From Streptomyces sannanensis (GTDB lineage: Bacteria > Actinomycetota > Actinomycetes > Streptomycetales > Streptomycetaceae): 64,000 nucleotides of DNA. Position 1 is the stretch's first letter; every line of letters starts with the position of its first letter. This document shows, piece after piece, positions 15,512 through 23,420 of the stretch. The translations under genes were made by a program, and so were the position numbers. Location of the stretch: contig NZ_BAAAYL010000001.1 of NCBI RefSeq assembly GCF_039536205.1, forward strand, positions 7,130,001 to 7,194,000, given 5' to 3'. Below the pieces are notes generated by a model. The model made no database searches and was not told the origin of the DNA. It saw nothing but the letters and a program-made list of their open reading frames with translations.

Positions 15512-16696
15512 TCAGGCGGGGATGCGTACCGTCTCCACCCAGTTCGGGGGCTCCGGTGCACCCGCGCTGATCAGGGCCGCGATGAGGCGGCAGGACGGGA
15601 CCTCGTCGGGCCAGGGGGTGAATCCGTCGGTGAGGACGATGACGATGTTCGGGCGGTCCCGGGCCGCGAGCGCGGAGTCGATGCCGACGCGCATGTCCGT
15701 GCCACCACCGCCGCCGAGGGTGATCTGCTCGGTGGCCGTCACCCGGGACACGGCGTGCACGCCGGCGTCGCATGCGAGCACGGTGACGCGATTGCCTCGT
15801 ACACCGACCTCGCGCAGGACGCCGGTTACCTCCGCGAGGGCGGCGGCGAGTTCGGCGTCGCCCATTGAGCCGGAGGTGTCGATGACAACGGCCACCCGGG
15901 GCAGCGGGCGGCGCAGGCTCGGCAGGACGACACCCCGCAGCGCCGGGGTGCGGCGCGACGGTCGGCGGTAGGTGTAGTCGACGGCCCCGCCGGCCCACGC
16001 GGCGGCTTCCCGGACCGCGCCGGAGAGCGCCTGCCGCCAGTCCACCGTGGGTTCCAGGATCTCCTCGACCCAGCGCTGCCAGCCCGCGGGCAGGGTGCCG
16101 CGGCTGCGTTGGTGGGCGCGCATGGCCTCGGCGGTGTGCCGCCTCAGTGCCTGCGCCTCGACCTCGCCGAGCCGGGCGGGGCCGGCGGACCCCTGAAGCT
16201 CCCAGGGCACCGGCCGGCCGTGGGCGCCCGACCCGCAGTCCGGCCCCTGCACATGCGGCGGCAGTTGGCCGAGATACGCCTCGAACAGCTGACCCTCGGG
16301 CAGACCGAACAGCCGGGGTTCCATCCGTCCCTCGGGCAGGCGCAGGCCGTCGGAGAGGAGGTCGTCGTTGATCTCGCAGTCCTGGGCGACATTGACGCGG
16401 TGCCGGTCGCGCTGGTCGGCGGCGGGGAGCCGGTCGGCGCGACCGTGGTGGTCACGCAGCAGGTGCGCCACCTCGTGCACCCAGACGCCCGCGAGTTCGG
16501 GCACGGGCGTCGCGTCGACGAAGGCAGGCGACACATAGCAGCGCCAGTGCCGGTCCACGCCCATCGTCGGCACCTCGGGGCGTGGCACGACGGTCAGGGC
16601 GTACAGCGCGGACGCGAGATAGGGCCGGTCGCTCGCCGCCCGGTAGCGGGCGGCGAGCAGCTTGGTCATGTCCAGGGCGCCGCCGGATTCCGTCAT
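15512..16696 (-). CDS. vWA protein with N-terminal metallopeptidase-like domain (DUF2201 type)
   Basis: A 394-residue cytosolic protein. The N-terminal half has an HEXXH zinc-site motif (VHEVAHLL, His74-His78) with DCEINDDL downstream (107-114). The C-terminal half is a von Willebrand A domain with MIDAS residues Asp273-X-Ser275-X-Ser277 (VIDTSGSM), Thr333 in GGGGGTDM and LTDGFTPWP near 355. Such vWA proteins work with MoxR AAA+ ATPases, whose gene lies 11 bases upstream. GGTGAGG precedes the chosen ATG at 16696. It is the last gene of the LRR-ankyrin-MoxR-vWA operon. Whether the HEVAH site is catalytic cannot be told from sequence. Confidence 0.85.
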   Translation of the reverse strand: MTESGGALDMTKLLAARYRAASDRPYLASALYALTVVPRPEVPTMGVDRHWRCYVSPAFVDATPVPELAGVWVHEVAHLLRDHHGRADRLPAADQRDRHRVNVAQDCEINDDLLSDGLRLPEGRMEPRLFGLPEGQLFEAYLGQLPPHVQGPDCGSGAHGRPVPWELQGSAGPARLGEVEAQALRRHTAEAMRAHQRSRGTLPAGWQRWVEEILEPTVDWRQALSGAVREAAAWAGGAVDYTYRRPSRRTPALRGVVLPSLRRPLPRVAVVIDTSGSMGDAELAAALAEVTGVLREVGVRGNRVTVLACDAGVHAVSRVTATEQITLGGGGGTDMRVGIDSALAARDRPNIVIVLTDGFTPWPDEVPSCRLIAALISAGAPEPPNWVETVRIPA

Positions 16697-16707
16697 CCCG
16701 GCATGCC

Positions 16708-17913
16708 TCACCGGCTGCCGGGCAGGGCCCCGGACATCTGCAGCAGGCCCAGGAATCCGTCGATACCGGGCGGTACGGGCCAGTCGAGGTGCCGCATCGC
16801 CGCGAGGTCGGTCGCGGCCCGGGCGGCCACGTCCGGGACGCCCGCGTCCACGGCCTTGGCCAGCACCGTCCAGCCGGCCTCCCAGCGCAGCCGGGTGAGG
16901 TCGCTCTGGATCGCGGCGACCACCGCGATGAGGAACGCGAGCTGCCGGTCGCCGCGTTCGGGCAGGGCGAAGGCGTCCGGATCGGCGAGCACGCGGTCGG
17001 GGTCGGGGAGATCGAGGTGTTCGAGGTACGACAGCAGTTCGATGCCCGCGCCGTCCCCGACGGCGCCGGTGAGCGCGGCGGCCAGCGCCTCGCGCCCGGC
17101 GCCGGTCGCGTATCCGGTCGCGAGCAGCCTGAGCGCCATCTCCCAGGTACGCGGGGACGGCCATGACCGGCCCCGGCTCTCCGCGTCGCCGGGTATGTGG
17201 TGCACCAGACCGGGCCGGGCCGTGAGGAAGCCGGAGATCGCTCCTCGGGCCCGCGCGACCGCACCGGGCACCTTGGCGGCGTCGACCACGGGCACGGTCA
17301 CCTCGGGCCAGGTGCCGGCCATGCCGCGTGCCACCGTGCGGGGGTCGTGGGTCCAGTGGAGGTGGACGAAGCGGTTGGCGAGTGGCGGGCTGAGATGCCA
17401 GCCGTCCGCGGCGCTCGACGGTGGGTTGGCGGCGGCGACGATACGCACCGCCTCGGGCAGGACGAGGCTGCCGACCCGGCGTTCGAGTACGACACGCAGC
17501 AGCGCCGCCTGCACGGCCGGCGGTGCGGAGGACAGTTCATCGAAGAAGAGCAGGCCCTGGCCGGCCCGGGAGAGCCGGACCGCCCAGTCCGGCGGGGCCA
17601 TCGGCACGCCGGTCACAGCCGGGTCGTCACCGACGATGGGCAGGCCTGCGAAGTCGGACGGCTCGTGCACGCTGGCGATGACCGTCTCCAGCGGCAGGCC
17701 GAGTCCGTCGGCGAGCTGTTCCAGTCCGGCCGACTTGCCGATGCCCGGCTCACCCCACAGCAGGACGGGCTGATTTGCCGTCACGGCAAGTGCGAGCGCC
17801 TCCAGTTGAGGATGTGCGGAGGGCTCGGTCCGCCGTGCGCACAGCCTGCGGTTGAGGTCGTCCGCGGCGGCCAGCGGGCCCGGCGCGGTGGGCGTGGTGC
17901 GGTCGGTGGTCAC
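16708..17913 (-). CDS. MoxR-type AAA+ ATPase
   Basis: A 401-residue ATPase with Walker A GEPGIGKS (54-61), Walker B LLFFDEL (121-127), the sensor region IVAAANPPS and the arginine-finger segment LANRFVHL, matching MoxR chaperone-like ATPases that remodel partners together with vWA proteins. The GTG start at 17913 overlaps the stop of the ankyrin gene (GTGA), and the vWA gene follows within 11 bases. Strict coupling suggests all four operon products act together. The substrate is unknown. Confidence 0.9.
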   Translation of the reverse strand: MTTDRTTPTAPGPLAAADDLNRRLCARRTEPSAHPQLEALALAVTANQPVLLWGEPGIGKSAGLEQLADGLGLPLETVIASVHEPSDFAGLPIVGDDPAVTGVPMAPPDWAVRLSRAGQGLLFFDELSSAPPAVQAALLRVVLERRVGSLVLPEAVRIVAAANPPSSAADGWHLSPPLANRFVHLHWTHDPRTVARGMAGTWPEVTVPVVDAAKVPGAVARARGAISGFLTARPGLVHHIPGDAESRGRSWPSPRTWEMALRLLATGYATGAGREALAAALTGAVGDGAGIELLSYLEHLDLPDPDRVLADPDAFALPERGDRQLAFLIAVVAAIQSDLTRLRWEAGWTVLAKAVDAGVPDVAARAATDLAAMRHLDWPVPPGIDGFLGLLQMSGALPGSR

Positions 17914-19706
17914 AAGGGCACTTCCTCGTCGTCGGGCTCGTCCGCGTAGTACTCCTCCTGCTCGTCCATGTATTCGTCCCACCACTCGGCGCCGACGCCC
18001 GGATGTTCCTCCTGGACGCGTTCCCGGAGGAGGGCCAGGTCGGTGCGCTTGTACCGGCGGGCGACCTGGGCCAGCGACAGCTCCGACTGGTCGACCACGT
18101 CGAGCCGCGCCCCGGCGGCGACGAGCGCCTCCACGAGAGCCCTCGAACCGAGGTCGTTGACCGCCACGAACAGCGGCGTGCGGTCCCGGCGGTCCCGGGC
18201 TTCGAGGTCCAGTCCCTCCGCCAGCAGCCGCGGCAGGAGCGGCTCGTGGTCGAGAAGATGGAGCGTATGGAGCAGGGTGCGTCCGTAGGCGTCCCGTACC
18301 CGGGGGTCCACGCCCGCGTCGAGGAGTTCCAGCACGCCGGGAGTGTCGCCGTGCTGGGCGCGCAGGAACAGCTCCTGCCGCTGGGTGCCCAGTGCCTTCG
18401 GCAGACGGCCGTCGCCCGACGTCCACGTCTGCTCCAGCGCGAAGCACCCGGCGACGGCGCCGCCGAAGGCGCGCAGGGCGCGTTCGCGCTGCTGCTCCTC
18501 GTCGCTGTGCGGCATACGGAGCAGGCCGCCGGGGCGGAAACCCACCTCGTGCCATTCGCCGCGGCACCTGACCCGGACGGGCGCGGGGGCCGCCGGGCCG
18601 GGCGGGCCGGCCTGGCCGTCGGCGACCTGGAGGCGGGGGAACAGCGCCTCACGGACGAGCGGATGCAGGTGCTCCGCCGCGACTCCGCCGACGCGCATCA
18701 GGTCGAGGTCGGGGAGCCTGCGCCACACGGCCTCGGCGAGCACGGCCTCGCCCTTGACGTCCTCCCGGTCGACGATCCTCGCCCGCAGTCCGCCGCGGGG
18801 GCCGGTGCCCGCCTGCTCCAGCAGCACGTACGTCCGCCGGCCGCACGGGATGAGGAAGCGGTCGGCGACGCCCTCGGCCGCCAGCCGGCGGACCTCCGGC
18901 TCCAGGCGGGTGAGGTTCAGCGCGAGCCGGCCCAGGATGAGTTCCGGATGCGACTGGTACCGCCAGGCCGTCGGAGGCGTCGGGTCCACCTCGATGCCGG
19001 CGGCGGCGAAGGCGGCCTCGGTCTCGCCTGTCTGATGCAGCAGCGTGACCCACTCGGCCCGTGCCGCCGGGTCGCCGGCGCCGGGGTCGGCCGTGGGGAG
19101 TCCGTCCGCAGGGCGCGGGGCGGCGCCGGCGTGGAAGAACGGCGGCCGGTCCGTGCTGCCGCCGCACCGTTCACGCAGTTCGGCGGTGTGCCGTGCGTCC
19201 CACAGGTGCCGCGCGTACCGCCAGTCCTCCGTGGTACGCCCGAAGACGCCGGCGAACTGTTCGTCCTTGACCGTCTCGAACCGCAGGGCGAGCCGCTGAG
19301 GTCCGTCGATCATCGGGGGAGTGGTGATGTGCAGGTACGGAGTGGTGCGGCGGCGCTCGTCCGTTCCCTTGGGCCGGTAGCGCGCGAGGACGACCGTCCT
19401 GTCGGTGGCGAGTGTGGTACGCCCGCCCAGTACCCGAGGCAGATGCCAGCGCAGCAGGTCCGGGGCAAGGTGACGGAGGTCGTCCTCCAGGGCCGCGGCG
19501 ACGTCGTCCCCGCAGTGTTCGGCGACCTCGGACAGGTCGAAGGTGACGTCCATATGCGCCGCCGCGCAGGCACCCCGCCAGTCACCGGCCAGGCGGTGTT
19601 CGGTCGCGCGCTCGATCATCCACCGGGGCACCGCGTACCGGCGGATCCGTCGTCGGCTCGCCGCCTCGTCCGGTGGGAAGCAACGGAGTTCGGTGCGGGG
19701 GCTCAA
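17910..19706 (-). CDS. Large protein with C-terminal ankyrin repeats
   Basis: A 598-residue protein. The first 450 residues match nothing I can name and include segments like DLLRWHLPRVLGGRTTL and FETVKDEQFAGVFGRTTEDW. Residues about 455-560 contain ankyrin repeats: GDTPGVLELLDAGVDPRV, DAYGRTLLHTLHLLDHEPLL, DRRDRTPLFVAVNDLGSRAL with VEALVAAGARLDVVD. The tail is very acidic (YYADEPDDEEVPL). The TTG start at 19706 overlaps the stop of the LRR gene (TTGA) and has AGGAAGTG upstream. Ankyrin repeats suggest a protein-binding or recognition part in the MoxR/vWA complex. Confidence 0.8.
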   Translation of the reverse strand: MSPRTELRCFPPDEAASRRRIRRYAVPRWMIERATEHRLAGDWRGACAAAHMDVTFDLSEVAEHCGDDVAAALEDDLRHLAPDLLRWHLPRVLGGRTTLATDRTVVLARYRPKGTDERRRTTPYLHITTPPMIDGPQRLALRFETVKDEQFAGVFGRTTEDWRYARHLWDARHTAELRERCGGSTDRPPFFHAGAAPRPADGLPTADPGAGDPAARAEWVTLLHQTGETEAAFAAAGIEVDPTPPTAWRYQSHPELILGRLALNLTRLEPEVRRLAAEGVADRFLIPCGRRTYVLLEQAGTGPRGGLRARIVDREDVKGEAVLAEAVWRRLPDLDLMRVGGVAAEHLHPLVREALFPRLQVADGQAGPPGPAAPAPVRVRCRGEWHEVGFRPGGLLRMPHSDEEQQRERALRAFGGAVAGCFALEQTWTSGDGRLPKALGTQRQELFLRAQHGDTPGVLELLDAGVDPRVRDAYGRTLLHTLHLLDHEPLLPRLLAEGLDLEARDRRDRTPLFVAVNDLGSRALVEALVAAGARLDVVDQSELSLAQVARRYKRTDLALLRERVQEEHPGVGAEWWDEYMDEQEEYYADEPDDEEVPL

Positions 19707-20836
19707 CGGTAGACACTTCCTATCGCGCGCAGGTCGGGATGGGCCCTGCCCACGGGCCGCAGGCGCTGGGCGAAGGACCGCTTCACCTTGCGGGGCAGGC
19801 CGGGCCCCAGACCGACGTACTCCAGGGGCGTGTTCTCGGGCACCGCCGCCAGCAGGGACTTCGCGCCCCGCCCGGTGAGGCCGGTGTGGCACAGCTCCAG
19901 CCGGCGCAGCGGGCTGCCCGGCAGCGCGGCGGCCAGCGCGTGGGCGCCTTCGTCACCGGTGGCGTTGGCGGGGGCGCCGAGGCTCCGTTCCGACGGCGGC
20001 CGGCCCAGGTCGAGTGCCTCGATCCCGGCCAGGGCGCCGGCGAGGGCCTGCGCACCGGCGGGGCTGATGCCGTTGCCGCCCAGCCCGAGGCGCACCGGCC
20101 GCGCGGGGTCGGCCGCGGCGGCCAGGACGGCGGCGCCATCGTCGCCGAGGTGGTTCGCGGGGAGGTACAGCTCGCGTACACCCGCTTCGCGGATCAGGGC
20201 CGCCAGCAGCGGGGCGGCGTCGGCGGTCAGGCCGTTGCCACCGAGGAAGAGGCGTTCCACCGGGCGGGGCCGCCCGGTGAGGGCGTCGAGCAGGGCACGC
20301 AGTCCGTCGGTGGTGAGGCCGGTGTTGACCAGGTCGAGCGTGCGCAGCGCGGTGTTGTGGCGGAGCATCGAGGCGAGTGCGAGGGCGCCGTCGTCGCCCA
20401 CCGGATTGCGCTTGAGCCACAGGGCGCGGACGGTGTCGTCCGTCGACAGAGCGTCGGCGAGCGCGGTGACGCCCTCGGAGCCGATGCGGTTGCAGCCGAG
20501 GTAGAGCGTGTGCAGGCCGTGGCCGTCGGTGAGTGCGCCGGCGACCGTGCGGGCGCCGTCGTTTCCGATGGCGTTGGTGCCGAGCAGGACATGCACGGCG
20601 TGTGGTGAGGAGGTGGCGACGGGCATCAGGCGGGCGGCGCCGGCCGCTCCGAGTCCCTGCTTGCACAGGTCGATCCGTCCGTCCACGCGTACGGTGCCGA
20701 GCGGGAAGGTCTCGTCGGCCTCGACCGGAAGCCCCGACCGCAGTCGGGCCAGCAACGAGTCCAGTTCGACGGGATCGCTGATCGGAATGTCCGGGTGCTC
20801 GATCGCGGGGCAGCGCACGGGTGTCGGCTGCGTCAT
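19703..20836 (-). CDS. Ribonuclease-inhibitor-type leucine-rich-repeat protein
   Basis: A 377-residue protein. After a short lead (1-75) it has about eight 28-residue LRR units of the RI/NLRC type, for example LHTLYLGCNRIGSEGVTALA, VRALWLKRNPVGDDGALALA, LRTLDLVNTGLTTDGLRALL and VRELYLPANHLGDDGAAVLA. The C-terminal segment (GLGPGLPRKVKRSFAQRLR) is basic. GGTGGAGTGGTG precedes the ATG at 20836. It is the first gene of the operon and diverges from nothing close except the tRNA-like element. LRR proteins of this type act in recognition, so a sensor role is likely but unproven. Confidence 0.88.
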   Translation of the reverse strand: MTQPTPVRCPAIEHPDIPISDPVELDSLLARLRSGLPVEADETFPLGTVRVDGRIDLCKQGLGAAGAARLMPVATSSPHAVHVLLGTNAIGNDGARTVAGALTDGHGLHTLYLGCNRIGSEGVTALADALSTDDTVRALWLKRNPVGDDGALALASMLRHNTALRTLDLVNTGLTTDGLRALLDALTGRPRPVERLFLGGNGLTADAAPLLAALIREAGVRELYLPANHLGDDGAAVLAAAADPARPVRLGLGGNGISPAGAQALAGALAGIEALDLGRPPSERSLGAPANATGDEGAHALAAALPGSPLRRLELCHTGLTGRGAKSLLAAVPENTPLEYVGLGPGLPRKVKRSFAQRLRPVGRAHPDLRAIGSVYR

Positions 20837-20945
20837 CACCACTCCACCGGTCCATCGCCGGTGCCCGGCTCGCCGAGGGTGGCATCGCCCTCCGCCCGCC
20901 CAGGACGAACCGACGCCAATCGACTTTCCTCCACGACAAGAGCGG

Positions 20946-21018
20946 CAAGGCTGGTCGGATTTGAACCGACGTCCTCCAGCTTGATGCTTGGGCGCGACGA
21001 CCTCTGCGCTACAGCCTT
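20946..21018 (-). tRNA. tRNA-like element with normal acceptor, D and T arms but a faulty anticodon arm
   Basis: On the minus strand a 73-base unit has acceptor AAGGCTG/CAGCCTT (extended to ten pairs by flanking bases), a D stem GCGC/GCGC with a GG-containing loop, and a perfect T arm GTCGG-TTCAAAT-CCGAC. The middle part CCAAGCATCAAGCTGG is one or two bases short and does not form a standard 5-pair stem with a 7-base loop and U33. Possible anticodon readings are UCA or CAA. No CCA is encoded. It may be a degenerate or unusual tRNA. Confidence 0.6.
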
Positions 21019-21115
21019 GCCGCGAGAGATCATAGCGACTTTCGTCTCTGTGTTCGATAGTGGGTTCAGTACTCTGTTCGAGGCGCCAGAGGATCCGGCC
21101 CCGGGGTTGAGTTCG

Positions 21116-21358
21116 ATGGGGGTGTCCCTGACTCGACCAGTCCGAGGTGCTCGGAATTGGCATACAGGCTCGCCGAGGACCGGAGGGTCGGCGTTCGACG
21201 GGAAGGCCGCCGACGAGCTGGGCCGGATCCTGCGGTACTGGGCCGGAAATCTCCATCACTGCGCCCTGGACCCCGGCGACGGCTGCGCCGTCTACGACTC
21301 CGGCTACCGCGAGGTCGGCCGGTGGAGCATCACGGGTCTGCCGGCGAAGGACGCGTAA
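21116..21358 (+). pseudogene. Small actinobacterial protein gene broken by one extra G
   Basis: Downstream of 21188 the frame reads SAFDGKAADELGRILRYWAG, then HHCALDPGDGCAVYDSGYRE and VGRWSIT, a small protein type I recall from many streptomycetes. The expected preceding part LAYRLAEDRR is present but one frame off. Removing one G from the run at 21185-21187 would join the two into a continuous product of at least 67 residues. The annotated-looking ATG at 21116 gives an unrelated N-terminus. Function unknown; the lesion could be a sequencing error. Confidence 0.6.
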
Positions 21359-21411
21359 CCGTCGGTACGAGGAGACCGGGCCGCGCGTGACCGGCGGAAC
21401 AGGCAGTGAGT

Positions 21412-21447
21412 GGGCGGAGATCCGGACATGCCTTCGGATCTCCGCCC
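21412..21447. terminator. Hairpin upstream of the kinase gene
   Basis: GGGCGGAGATCCG, ten-base loop, CGGATCTCCGCCC: a 13-base-pair perfect stem following the small broken gene. A second inverted repeat, TGACCGTCGGTCA at 21461-21473, lies just ahead of the kinase start and could be an operator. Confidence 0.7.
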
Positions 21448-21489
21448 GCGCTGTCTATGCTGACCGTCGGTCAACCGCTGGGGGAGCGT

Positions 21490-23256
21490 ATGCGATCGGG
21501 TGAGGTGCTGAACGGCCGCTATCGGCTGGACGAGCGGCTGGGCGCCGGCGGCTTCGGCGTGGTCTGGAAGGCGCACGACCCGCAGGTGCAGCGCGCGGTG
21601 GCCGTCAAGATCGGCGTGCCCCGGTCGGCCCGGGAGGGCCTGCGCATGGCACGCGAGGCCAAGCTCAACGGCAATCTCCCGCATCCGCACATAGCGACCG
21701 TGTACGACTTCGGAGAGACGGACCGCGACGGGGAGCGCACGCTCTACCTGGTCATGGAACTCATCGACGGTGAGCCACTGTCCGCGATCCTTGCGCGGGA
21801 GCTCCCGCCGCTCGACTCCGCCCTGGAGTGGGCCGCGCAGATCTGCGGAGCGCTGGCCGCCGCGCACGACGCGGGCGTGGTCCATCGGGACATCAAACCC
21901 GCGAACGTGATGATCAACCGTTCGGGCGCGGTCAAGGTGCTGGACTTCGGCATCGCCCGCGAGCAGACCGGGGTGACCCGGCTGACCAGCGAGAACACCA
22001 TCATCGGCTCGTTGCCCTACATGGCGCCGGAACGCTGGACGAACAAGGACGTCGACGGGCGGGCCGATCTCTACGCACTGGGCTGCATGCTGCTGGAACT
22101 GTGCACCGGGCGGCTGCCGTTCCGGGGCGAGGAGTGGCAGGAGTTCTGCGTCCAGCACACCGCGGCCGCGCCTCCGGTGCCGAGTTCGCTGCGCCCGGGC
22201 CTGCCGGCCGCGCTCGACGAGCTGGTGGGGGAGCTGCTTGCCAAGGATCCCGCCGGCCGGCCGGGGCACGCACGTGAGGTCGAGCAGCGGTTACGGGCGA
22301 TCCTGGCCCATGCCGCGGCCGGGACTCACAGGGCAGCGGGGCGGGGGCAGCCGCACAACCGGGAGCCGGAGACCGTCGGGGTCCGCCGGGCTGCGGCCCG
22401 CCCCCAGGCCACCCCGAACCCGGGCGGCTTCTCGGGGGAACCGTATGCCCCGGTGGCTCCTCATCCGCGGGCACCCCGGCTCCGGCGCCGCAGGTGGCTC
22501 GCGAGCGCCGCGGCGGTCGGGGCGGTGAGCGCGATCGCCGTTGCCGCCTGGCAGTTCTTACCGCTCGGCGGCGGTACGGGCGACGTCGGTGCGAAGGGGC
22601 TAACGCCCGGCAGTACCCGGAGCCCGGCCACACCCGGTGCGCAGGGCGGAGCCGGCCGCTCGGGCACCCCCACCCCGTCGCAGACTCCGAGCACCCCCCC
22701 GAGCGCGGACCCCACGCCGAGCCGCTCCCCGGCCGCCCGGCCGAAACCGCGGCCCCCGGCTCCGCCGACCGGCAGCCCGGCACGCCGTACGGTCGCCCCG
22801 AAGCCGCCCGCGCTGCCCACCGGCTGGTTTCGGCTCACCAACGCGGCCAGCCGGATGTGCCTGTCCGTGCCCGACGGCAGCACGAAGGCGGCCGAAGGCA
22901 TCGTCCAGGCCGAATGCGGGGGCGGTCCGGAGCAGTTCTGGCAGCTCACCGAGGAGGGGAGGGGCAGCTCGGGCACCGTGTACTCGATCCGCAACGGCAA
23001 CAGCGGCCTCTGCCTGTCCGTCGATGCCGCCCGCAAGGAGGAAGGGGTGGTCGTCACCCAGTACCTGTGCGGTGACGAGGACGGCCTCTTCCCCGACCAG
23101 TACTGGACGTTCCGCTACGACACCACCTATCGCGCCTGGCAGTTGATCAGCAGGAACAGCGGCAAGTGCGTAGCGGTCCGCGACGGCGGCGGCAACCTGG
23201 AACAGGCTCTGCAGCTGTCGTGCGGCAGCGATGCGTGGCTCGTCTGGCGCACCTGA
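21490..23256 (+). CDS. Membrane Ser/Thr protein kinase with extracellular ricin-type lectin domain
   Basis: A 588-residue protein. Residues 10-270 are a Hanks-type kinase: glycine loop LGAGGFGVVW (17-26), ATP-binding Lys40, catalytic HRDIKPAN (132-139), DFG at 152-154 and activation-loop APE at 179-181. A basic stretch and one membrane helix (about 335-355) follow, then a Pro/Ser/Thr linker and a C-terminal beta-trefoil RICIN domain (about 455-588) with QxW-like strands (EQFWQL, DQYWTF, RAWQLIS), so the sugar-binding domain faces outside. GGGGGAG precedes the ATG at 21490. Two TTA codons (Leu268 at 22291 and Leu357 at 22558) predict dependence on the bldA tRNA, hence late expression. Confidence 0.92.
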   Translation: MRSGEVLNGRYRLDERLGAGGFGVVWKAHDPQVQRAVAVKIGVPRSAREGLRMAREAKLNGNLPHPHIATVYDFGETDRDGERTLYLVMELIDGEPLSAILARELPPLDSALEWAAQICGALAAAHDAGVVHRDIKPANVMINRSGAVKVLDFGIAREQTGVTRLTSENTIIGSLPYMAPERWTNKDVDGRADLYALGCMLLELCTGRLPFRGEEWQEFCVQHTAAAPPVPSSLRPGLPAALDELVGELLAKDPAGRPGHAREVEQRLRAILAHAAAGTHRAAGRGQPHNREPETVGVRRAAARPQATPNPGGFSGEPYAPVAPHPRAPRLRRRRWLASAAAVGAVSAIAVAAWQFLPLGGGTGDVGAKGLTPGSTRSPATPGAQGGAGRSGTPTPSQTPSTPPSADPTPSRSPAARPKPRPPAPPTGSPARRTVAPKPPALPTGWFRLTNAASRMCLSVPDGSTKAAEGIVQAECGGGPEQFWQLTEEGRGSSGTVYSIRNGNSGLCLSVDAARKEEGVVVTQYLCGDEDGLFPDQYWTFRYDTTYRAWQLISRNSGKCVAVRDGGGNLEQALQLSCGSDAWLVWRT

Positions 23257-23290
23257 CCTCTGAACACCTGGGTGTTCGCTCGACATGCTG

Positions 23291-23316
23291 CGGCCCGCCG
23301 GTGTGCCGGCGGGCCG
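23291..23316. terminator. Hairpin between convergent kinase and metallopeptidase genes
   Basis: CGGCCCGCCGG, loop TGTG, CCGGCGGGCCG: an 11-base-pair perfect stem 35 bases past the kinase stop. Confidence 0.8.
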
Positions 23317-23420
23317 GTCGCCCTTCGCGGGCGCGGCCCGGGTACGCGGCCGTGGGGCGGTCGGCGTCAGACCTGTCGGCCGTCACGCCCCGACCCGGCC
23401 GTGTACCCGGGGTGACGTCC

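Noticed and set aside
15281..15998. Upstream extension of the TIGR03118 frame to a start at 15998.
   Set aside because: The added residues are Arg/Pro-rich antisense of the vWA gene; the ATG at 15281 has a ribosome site and a signal peptide.
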